Below are positions 58,261 through 64,000 of a stretch of DNA of 64,000 nucleotides, piece after piece. Below the pieces are notes generated by a model. The model did no database searches. It was not told where the DNA came from and worked only from the letters and a program-made list of their open reading frames with translations. The stretch is from Salinarchaeum laminariae (GTDB lineage Archaea; Halobacteriota; Halobacteria; Halobacteriales; Salinarchaeaceae). The position numbers and the translations under genes are program-made. The first letter of the stretch is position 1; the number at the start of each line of letters is the position of its first letter. Where the stretch lies: assembly GCF_023204835.1 (NCBI RefSeq), contig NZ_CP096270.1, positions 2,232,001 to 2,296,000 of the forward strand. Direction: 5' to 3'.

Positions 58261-58659
58261 ATGAGCACCACCCCTCACGCGCTCGTCGAACACGAGCCAG
58301 TCGATTCGGTCACGCCGGTCCGCATCGACGCCGCGTCGCTCGACTCGACGTCGCCCGAACACCTCCGAGATCTCCACGCAGAGCTGGCCGAAACGGGAAT
58401 CGCGCCGGTAGAGCTGGTCGTCGACGCCTGCTTCGACGAGGACTGCTCGATCGCTACCGAAACCGAAGCCAATCGAATCCGGGGGCACGTTCGCGCGGCC
58501 GTCTTTCTGGGTGCGAACCGCCTCACCGTCCGAATCGATGACGACGAGCTCAGCGACTCGGCCCGGACGGCGTTGACGGCGTGTGCTGAGCGTGCACAGC
58601 GCGAAGGGCTCTCCCTCGACGTCGAGGGGTCCGCAGGAGAGGCGGCACTGAAGGACTGA
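58261..58659 (+). CDS. 132-residue haloarchaeal protein of unknown function
   Basis: The protein starts MSTTPHALVEHEPVDSVTPVRID and contains a strand-helix pattern (IAPVELVVDACFDEDCSIATE, GHVRAAVFLGANRLTVRIDDDELSDSARTALTACAERAQREGLSLDVEG). It is acidic and soluble, with two Cys in the CFDEDC stretch that might bind metal. It is not recognised. Its stop overlaps the start of the METTL5-like gene (TGATG), so the two are translationally coupled and probably functionally linked. The start is set by a TATA element 27 bases upstream; a GTG at 58243 is less likely. Confidence 0.7.
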   Translation: MSTTPHALVEHEPVDSVTPVRIDAASLDSTSPEHLRDLHAELAETGIAPVELVVDACFDEDCSIATETEANRIRGHVRAAVFLGANRLTVRIDDDELSDSARTALTACAERAQREGLSLDVEGSAGEAALKD

Positions 58660-59285
58660 TGAGCACGCGTCGCTCGCTCGCCCAGCGCCTGGGCGTGGTC
58701 GCCGGGTTCGACGATCCTCGCGTCGATCTCGAACAGTACCCGACGCCTCCAGAGCTCGCCGCTTACATCGTCCACGTCGCCGACATGCAGGACGACCTCG
58801 GCGGACGGACGGTCGTGGATCTCGGCACCGGTACTGGCATGCTCGCTCTCGCATCGGCACTCCGGGGCGCGCAGTTGGTCGTGGGCGTCGAACTGGATAG
58901 CGATGCCCTCGACACTGCGGCAACGAACGAAGAGAAGATCGGCACCACGAGCGAGATCGAGTGGGTTCAGGCAGACGCGACGCGTACGCCGATCGTGCCC
59001 GACCGCTCGAATACGACGGTCGTGATGAATCCCCCCTTCGGCGCGCAGAACGGGAACCGGGGCGCCGACAGGGAGTTTCTGGAGACTGCTCGGTCGATCG
59101 CCGGCGTCTCCTACTCCGTTCACAACGAGGGTAGCCAGTCGTTCCTCGAGGCGTACGTGGGCGACGTCGGTGGCGACATTACGCACGCTTTCGAGGCCGA
59201 GTTCGATCTCGAACATCAGTTCTCCTTCCACGAGGACGAGACGCGAACACTCGACGCCGAAGTGTATCGGATCGAGTGGCACTAA
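58659..59285 (+). CDS. METTL5-like rRNA adenine N6-methyltransferase
   Basis: The 208-residue protein has the SAM-binding motif DLGTGTGMLALA (54-65) and the amino-methyltransferase motif NPPFG (124-128). The N-terminus (LEQYPTPPELAAYIVHVA) is typical of the METTL5/COG2263 family, which methylates an adenine in small-subunit rRNA. The protein is cytoplasmic. The ATG at 58659 overlaps the TGA of the upstream gene (TGATG). In eukaryotes METTL5 needs a small partner, TRMT112; whether the coupled upstream protein plays that part is open. It is convergent with the rhomboid gene. Confidence 0.88.
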   Translation: MSTRRSLAQRLGVVAGFDDPRVDLEQYPTPPELAAYIVHVADMQDDLGGRTVVDLGTGTGMLALASALRGAQLVVGVELDSDALDTAATNEEKIGTTSEIEWVQADATRTPIVPDRSNTTVVMNPPFGAQNGNRGADREFLETARSIAGVSYSVHNEGSQSFLEAYVGDVGGDITHAFEAEFDLEHQFSFHEDETRTLDAEVYRIEWH

Positions 59286-59346
59286 CGCCGGTTCACTCCC
59301 GGCATTCGCGTCCGCCGCCGCGTTTTCTCACCGTCTACACCTCGGA

Positions 59347-61266
59347 TCAGTCGGTTCGATAGGTTTCGTGTTGTGCGATCGGGACTCGCGTCTCGTCCGC
59401 CGTCGCGATAATCGTCACGCGATCGTCGACCCGTGCAGTTCGTAGCGTAAGTGGGCCGATCACGGTCTCAGATCCAACCGTGGGGATTTTGGCGTCGCCG
59501 ACGATCTCCCCGTCCTCGTACACCTGGAGGCGGAACCGATTCTCCCCGGGTACGACGGCGACCCTATGCCCTTCGATCACCGGCGAACCGACGGCGGGCG
59601 AACTCGTGAACGTCCGAACGGTGTCCCCATCGTGGGCGAGATCGACGGCGTAGGCGCTGTCGTTGCCCGTGACGCTCCAGCCTGATCGCTCGACGTCGAC
59701 CGTTTCGCGCCAGCCGACCCCGCCGACGGTGATCGAGCCGCTCCCCTCGCTCGCGAGATACTGTTTGGATAGCGCAGTCGTCCAGATGTGCCGATCCTCG
59801 TTGACGACGATGACCCCGCTTGTCGGTACTGTCGTTCGGTTCGCGACGACTGGGAGGTCGATTGCCGGGATCATTCTGTTCCGGACGTCCTCGGCGTAGG
59901 TTACGCTGTACCCCTCCACGGTGATCGACTGTTCGTTGGGCACTGGATCGTCCCCCACGGTGACGAGATTGGGTAACATCGCGGGGACGGAGATGAGGAT
60001 CAACACGGCGAGTAGTGCGCCGAAGGCGGTCTGGCGACCGCTCGGGAGATCGTCCAGTTCGATCGGTGAGAGCGCCCAGATCGCTGGTAGTGCGAGAAAC
60101 AGCGCGGCGCCACCGGTGACCGCGACAACGATCGTCGTCTGCCAGTCGAAGACCACAGAGAACACTGCGGCGAGAGCCACGAGTGTTGCGAGGAGACCGA
60201 GCCAGATTGCTGCAACCTGTCTGGTCGTCGGTGACCGCGGAAGCGACGCCAGAGCTTCGGGGAATGGACGATCGCTCGCCGTGGCGGCGATTGCGACGGC
60301 GACAGCCAACAAGACGACGAGGCTCACGCCGAGTCCTCGGAAGAGGACGTAGACGCCGTTCCCCTCGAACCAGTAGATCGCCCAGAGTCCCCGTCCCATG
60401 CCGTAGACGAGCATCGCTAGTAGTACGCGGCCGACGTCTGGCCGAACTCCGCGATCGTAGAGAAGTGCGAGCCCGAGCAACACGCCGATCAGAATGCCGA
60501 GCGCGTGGCCCTGGACTGCGATCGTCGCCCACCCCGGCGGGCTGGGCGCGCTGCCGGAGATTCCCGCCCGAACTATCGGCGACTGGAGAGCGTAGTACGT
60601 CGTCGAGACGACGCTCGCGACCGACAGCGCGACGATGGTGGTGATCGGATACCGAACGATCGCGAACCCACCGAAGGCGAAGACGACGCCGGAGAATCCG
60701 ATCACCGGTCCGACCGCAAACAGCGCGGTGAGGAGACCGAGACAGACCACGGCGGCTGGGAACGCGACGACGGCGCGGATCAAGGGCGTTTCCAGTGCGC
60801 ATTGGACGCGGGTGGTGACACGCTTTCCGAGTTCGTCCGTGCCCCCACGCTGGTTTCGAAGGTCACGCGATTGGCGACGCTCTGGGTCCCGTCGGCTCCC
60901 GCCGGGGTAGTGCCCCCAGGCGTACTCAGCGATCGGTGCGAGCGCAACCGTTCCGACGAGATTACCGATAAGATGTCCCGCCGAGCTGTGTGAGAAGCCC
61001 GCGGTAAGAATACCGACCGGGTAAAGATACGACCAGGCCCGGAACGGCAGTACGACTGGCTCGTACCAGTGCCGATAGCCGCCCTGCACGAACAGATACA
61101 CTGAGAGCACGAGGGCGATCGTGACGATCGTTCCCCAGGGAACACCGTACACGAACCGATCAGTGATGCGGTCGCGCCAGCGTTCAGTGTCTCCGAGATG
61201 CAACGCGATCGCGAGCGCGACGAGATAGGCGAGAACGATGAGAGCCGCGAACGGCGACCAGTCCAT
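59347..61266 (-). CDS. rhomboid-family intramembrane protease with a C-terminal ectodomain
   Basis: The 639-residue protein has an N-terminal rhomboid core with GHLIGN (97-102), the catalytic Ser in GFSG (S192) and the catalytic His in QGHALG (H254). More transmembrane helices follow (to about 440). A large extracytoplasmic C-terminal domain (about 450-639) contains [20 protein letters not shown] cytoplasmic loop (about 120-155) is Arg-rich. It probably cleaves membrane proteins within their helices. A TATA element on the minus strand (atata, 61291-61295) centred 27 bases upstream sets the start at 61266. It is paired with a paralogue downstream in the window, on the same strand. Confidence 0.85.
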   Translation of the reverse strand: MDWSPFAALIVLAYLVALAIALHLGDTERWRDRITDRFVYGVPWGTIVTIALVLSVYLFVQGGYRHWYEPVVLPFRAWSYLYPVGILTAGFSHSSAGHLIGNLVGTVALAPIAEYAWGHYPGGSRRDPERRQSRDLRNQRGGTDELGKRVTTRVQCALETPLIRAVVAFPAAVVCLGLLTALFAVGPVIGFSGVVFAFGGFAIVRYPITTIVALSVASVVSTTYYALQSPIVRAGISGSAPSPPGWATIAVQGHALGILIGVLLGLALLYDRGVRPDVGRVLLAMLVYGMGRGLWAIYWFEGNGVYVLFRGLGVSLVVLLAVAVAIAATASDRPFPEALASLPRSPTTRQVAAIWLGLLATLVALAAVFSVVFDWQTTIVVAVTGGAALFLALPAIWALSPIELDDLPSGRQTAFGALLAVLILISVPAMLPNLVTVGDDPVPNEQSITVEGYSVTYAEDVRNRMIPAIDLPVVANRTTVPTSGVIVVNEDRHIWTTALSKQYLASEGSGSITVGGVGWRETVDVERSGWSVTGNDSAYAVDLAHDGDTVRTFTSSPAVGSPVIEGHRVAVVPGENRFRLQVYEDGEIVGDAKIPTVGSETVIGPLTLRTARVDDRVTIIATADETRVPIAQHETYRTD

Positions 61267-61290
61267 GCCCGGGCCCTAGAACCGCCGTGC

Positions 61291-61295
61291 TATAT
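61291..61295 (-). promoter_or_regulatory. TATA box of the first rhomboid gene
   Basis: On the minus strand atata is centred 27 bases before the ATG at 61266, so this paralogue has its own promoter separate from the second one. Confidence 0.6.
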
Positions 61296-61465
61296 GTCGT
61301 GTGGTCCCCCGTACTCTCGGCGTACATCTGGTACGCAACTCATACCGCCGATGGATCGCCGCACTCGAGTCGGAGTGTTCGAACCCATGGCGGCACTGGA
61401 AGCACGGAAACGCGGTGGCGAGTGAGCGACACCGATCGACGAAATCGGCACGTCGCCGGTACTTC

Positions 61466-63271
61466 TCAGGAGTAGGTCTCTTCGGTCGCGACGAGCGCTC
61501 GTCCGTCGTCGGTTTCCATGTAGATTCGCCTGACGTCGCCGTCGGACTCGGTGGTGATCCGGAGCCCATCGAGATCGGTCGTGGTGTTCGCCTCGGGAAT
61601 CGCGATGGTGTCGACGGTCCCGGACTGGTCGGTGACCTGGAGCTCGAAAGCCGACTCCGTCGGTACGATCGTCGTGGTGTAGCCGTCGATTCGTGCGTCG
61701 GCAGTAGATGGGTCCGTCGAGAACGATCTGGTCGTTTCGCCGTCGTGGTGCAGGTCGACTGCGAATGCGGTGTCGTTCCCGGCGACGATCCAGCCGCTTC
61801 GTTCCACGTCGACCGTCTCCGACCATCCGGGTCCGCCGACGACGACGGAGTCTTTCCCGGCGTACGCCAGCTGGTCTTCCCGTATCCCGATCGTCCAGAC
61901 ATCGCGCTGCTCGCTGGTGACGACCACCCCCGTGATCTGACTCGCGAGCGCGTCGTCCTCTAGTCCCAGGTCGAAGCCGGTACCGTGGCCGCTGGTCACG
62001 TTGTCGGCGTAGGCCACGGTGTAATCGCGTATCTCGACCTCCTGTGCGCCGGCGACGCCGCCGTCGTCGACGGCGACGATACCGAGGAAGATGCTCGGGA
62101 ACGCGAGCAGACCTGTCGCGATCGCCAGAATCCCGATCGCGGCCGTTCGCTTCGTGAGCAGCTGATCAGTGCGTTCGGAAGTTGCCGCGACCGTGACCAG
62201 CGCAGTGACCACGAACAGCGCCACCACTCCGACCGCACGGTAGAGGACGAAGACGTCGTCGCCACCGGGCCACACGACCAGCCAGAGCGATTGGGCGAGA
62301 CCGACGCCGAGGATGCCGAAGAACACCCGCCCCGGCGAGGGCAATCGGTCACGCCTCGAGAGGAGAGCGAGCGCTGCAAACACGCCGAGCAGGAAGCCGA
62401 GCGCGTGGGCCTGGAACCCGATACCCGCCCAGCTCGGTGGCGCTGGACCGCCCGCCTCGACCGATCCTCTGACGATCGGATTCGTGACGGTCTGCCAGAT
62501 GACGCCCAGCCCGCTGGCAGCGACGACGCTGACGACCGCCGCGAGCGGGTAGTAGACGACCGCGAACCCGATGATTGCGTAGACCGCGCCGGAGAATCCG
62601 AGACTCGGACCGAGCGAATAGACAGACGTTATCAGCGAAATCGCCAACAGCGCGCCGGGGAAGAAGACGAACGCGCGGAGGAACGGCTGCTCCACGATCG
62701 TTCGATCGGTCCCGTTAGAGGGCGCATCGGGGAGCAGTTCGTCGTCGGTGTCCCACGGCTCGTCCGCGCCACCGGCACTGGTCGCTGTCGAGTCCGTACC
62801 CCATTCGAATCCGGTCTGCTCGTCGGACTCGTGGTCTCGGTGCCGCTCCTCGGCGTTCCGATCAGTCTCCTCGTCTGCGTCCACTGCGGAGGAGGATCGC
62901 TCCGAATGAGCGTAGTGACCCCAGGCGTACTCCGCGATCGGGGCCAGGACGATCGTCCCTGCCATGTTGCCGACGAGATGCGCCGGCGAGCCGTGTGCAA
63001 TCCCGGAGGTCACGACCCCGAGTGGGTAGAAGTACGACCAGGAGACGAAGGCGTAGATGACGGGCGATCCCCACTGCTGGAGGCCGCTCTGGGCGAAGAG
63101 GTAGAAGGCGACGTTCACCACGACGACGATCAGGGATCCCCACGGAACCCCGAGTATAAATCGCTCCTGAAGCTTCGACTGCCAGCGATCGCGACCCGGG
63201 AACAGCCAGAGCGAGACGACGGTCGCCGCCAGCACCACGGCGACGACGATTTGCATCGGGGAGGGTGCCAT
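61466..63271 (-). CDS. rhomboid-family intramembrane protease, paralogue
   Basis: The 601-residue protein repeats the architecture of its neighbour. It has the rhomboid core with HLVGN (98-102), GFSG (S227) and QAHALG (H289), then a set of membrane helices (to about 395). A C-terminal ectodomain (about 405-601) carries [25 protein letters not shown]. The two proteins share many C-terminal stretches, so they arose by tandem duplication. The loop at about 120-195 is acidic here (Asp/Glu/Ser) but basic in the other copy. The gene lies 199 bases upstream of the first, on the same strand. The substrate is unknown. Confidence 0.85.
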   Translation of the reverse strand: MAPSPMQIVVAVVLAATVVSLWLFPGRDRWQSKLQERFILGVPWGSLIVVVVNVAFYLFAQSGLQQWGSPVIYAFVSWSYFYPLGVVTSGIAHGSPAHLVGNMAGTIVLAPIAEYAWGHYAHSERSSSAVDADEETDRNAEERHRDHESDEQTGFEWGTDSTATSAGGADEPWDTDDELLPDAPSNGTDRTIVEQPFLRAFVFFPGALLAISLITSVYSLGPSLGFSGAVYAIIGFAVVYYPLAAVVSVVAASGLGVIWQTVTNPIVRGSVEAGGPAPPSWAGIGFQAHALGFLLGVFAALALLSRRDRLPSPGRVFFGILGVGLAQSLWLVVWPGGDDVFVLYRAVGVVALFVVTALVTVAATSERTDQLLTKRTAAIGILAIATGLLAFPSIFLGIVAVDDGGVAGAQEVEIRDYTVAYADNVTSGHGTGFDLGLEDDALASQITGVVVTSEQRDVWTIGIREDQLAYAGKDSVVVGGPGWSETVDVERSGWIVAGNDTAFAVDLHHDGETTRSFSTDPSTADARIDGYTTTIVPTESAFELQVTDQSGTVDTIAIPEANTTTDLDGLRITTESDGDVRRIYMETDDGRALVATEETYS

Positions 63272-63451
63272 TGTACAAGGTCACGAACAGGTCCCTTGTC
63301 AGCTATTCGGTCGGTCTGCCCGAGCAGAATGGCGGCTTCGATAGCGCTAGGGCGTGCGCAGTCCTCCCGACCGCTCCCCTGGCTGGTCACTACACCTCCA
63401 GACTGGTCACGCTTCGAAAGCTACAAACGCGGTGCTTCAGTACTCTGTAGC

Positions 63452-63730
63452 ATGGATCTGCGGGTCATCGACCTATCCGACGAGGAACTCTCCATCGAAA
63501 TCGCCGACGAGGACCACACCTTCATGAACGTGCTGAAGGGGACGCTGCTGGAGACAGACGGCGTCGAGGCGGCGACCTACGACATGAACCCCGAGCAGTC
63601 CGGTGGCCAGACCGACCCCATTCTGACGATCAAGACCGACGGCCAGGATCCCCTCGAAACGCTCGAAGACGCGGCCGGGCAGGTCAAGGCCAAGACTGAC
63701 GAGCTGACCGAGGCCGTCAAAGCAGCCTGA
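63452..63730 (+). CDS. rpoL: DNA-directed RNA polymerase subunit Rpo11 (L)
   Basis: The 92-residue protein matches archaeal RpoL (Rpo11, homologue of eukaryotic Rpb11 and bacterial alpha N-terminus): [34 protein letters not shown], then [20 protein letters not shown] and an Asp/Lys-rich C-terminal helix. It forms the assembly platform with Rpo3 (D). The ATG at 63452 is chosen; a long open frame upstream is a shadow of the rhomboid gene. A TATA-like gctacaaac lies about 27 bases upstream. It is convergent with hisF. Confidence 0.95.
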   Translation: MDLRVIDLSDEELSIEIADEDHTFMNVLKGTLLETDGVEAATYDMNPEQSGGQTDPILTIKTDGQDPLETLEDAAGQVKAKTDELTEAVKAA

Positions 63731-63741
63731 TCGTCGAAGCG

Positions 63742-63750
63742 TTCTTTCTC
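63742..63750 (+). terminator. pyrimidine/T-rich terminator of rpoL
   Basis: The sequence ttctttctc follows the rpoL stop by about 12 bases and could end transcription in the short convergent gap to hisF. Confidence 0.4.
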
Positions 63751-63794
63751 TTGGTTCGGTAGGATAGTGCCGACCTCACCACGCCCCGGAGTAC

Positions 63795-64000
63795 CTACAG
63801 TCGAACGGGAACGCCGCGGTCGTCGAGATACTCCTTGACTTCCCGGATCGTGTACTCGTCGAAGTGGAAAATCGACGCCGCGAGCGCCGCGTCGGCGTCT
63901 GCCTCGGTGAACACTTCGTACGCGTGCTCGGGACCACCACAGCCCGACGACGCGATGACTGGCGTGTCGACGGCGTCACAGACGGCGTTCATCAGCGGCA
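63795..64000 (-). CDS. hisF: imidazole glycerol phosphate synthase subunit HisF, C-terminal part
   Basis: The frame from the right edge to the TAG at 63795 encodes about 68 residues ending [52 protein letters not shown]. This is the C-terminal end of HisF, the cyclase of histidine synthesis that uses ammonia from HisH. The motif SSGCGGPEH is the conserved phosphate-binding loop of the last barrel strands, and the C-terminal helix [14 protein letters not shown] is typical. The N-terminal two-thirds lies outside the window. It is convergent with rpoL. Confidence 0.93.
   Translation of the reverse strand, partial: PLMNAVCDAVDTPVIASSGCGGPEHAYEVFTEADADAALAASIFHFDEYTIREVKEYLDDRGVPVRL

Noticed and set aside
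61985..63451. long plus-strand frame running into rpoL
   Set aside because: It is antisense to the second rhomboid gene and Arg/Asp-rich; rpoL begins at its own ATG with a TATA-like element upstream.

Overview
The window is a chromosomal segment of a halophilic archaeon (class Halobacteria). Four things point there. The DNA is very GC-rich (roughly two-thirds G+C by eye). The predicted proteins are strongly acidic, with long Asp/Glu/Ala/Gly linkers. Many genes have a TATA box centred about 27 bases before the start codon, so they are probably leaderless. The gene content is archaeal or haloarchaeal: RfcL, RpoL, archaeal shikimate kinase, 3-dehydroquinate synthase II, RaSEA, archaeal Elp3, salactin and haloarchaea-only small proteins. 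I cannot name the genus. No rRNA, tRNA, CRISPR array or transposase was seen; most of the window looks like stable core chromosome with a few accessory patches.

Layout. 1-5.3 kb: the N-terminus of a MaoC dehydratase, a thioredoxin, a CitE-type lyase, glutamate dehydrogenase, an acyl-CoA dehydrogenase and a RIO-like kinase; the MaoC/CitE/Gdh grouping recalls the methylaspartate cycle. 5.3-11.3 kb: a Tat lipoprotein, a COG2108-type radical SAM protein, a small membrane protein, a GT4 glycosyltransferase, 3-dehydroquinate synthase II, a zinc-finger microprotein and a PHP phosphoesterase. 11.4-14.6 kb: a stress cluster with four UspA-type proteins and a GNAT acetyltransferase. 14.6-17.5 kb: aldo/keto reductase, an AbrB/PIN toxin-antitoxin pair preceded by an 18-bp-periodic repeat, and a Vms1/VLRF1-type release factor.

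17.8-27.4 kb: metabolic enzymes (aldehyde dehydrogenase, a ThDP decarboxylase-like enzyme, FAD/glycolate-oxidase type, TIM-barrel epimerase, Gfo/Idh/MocA oxidoreductase, cystathionine gamma-synthase/lyase) with a lipoprotein and two small proteins. 28-40 kb: a RecJ-like S1/OB/DHH protein, a pseudokinase coupled to a membrane protein, Elp3, a RecA-like remnant, a PH-domain membrane pair, a truncated nickel permease beside NikR, and an overlapping shikimate kinase/chorismate mutase pair. 40-46.8 kb: haloarchaeal DUF proteins, a pilin-like surface protein in lower-GC DNA, HMG-CoA synthase, an HTH regulator and a MazEF-type pair.

46.9-54.6 kb: RfcL, a C2H2 microprotein, a biotin operon (bioB, an uncharacterised oxidoreductase, bioF, bioD) and RaSEA for archaeosine. 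54.7-64 kb: a phosphoesterase, a membrane protein next to salactin, a zinc-ribbon microprotein, a small protein overlapping a METTL5-like methyltransferase, two tandem rhomboid proteases with a shared ectodomain, RpoL, and the C-terminus of HisF at the edge. The best leads for new biology are the oxidoreductase inside the biotin operon, the VLRF1-like factor, the pseudokinase/membrane pair, the tandem rhomboids and the salactin neighbour.
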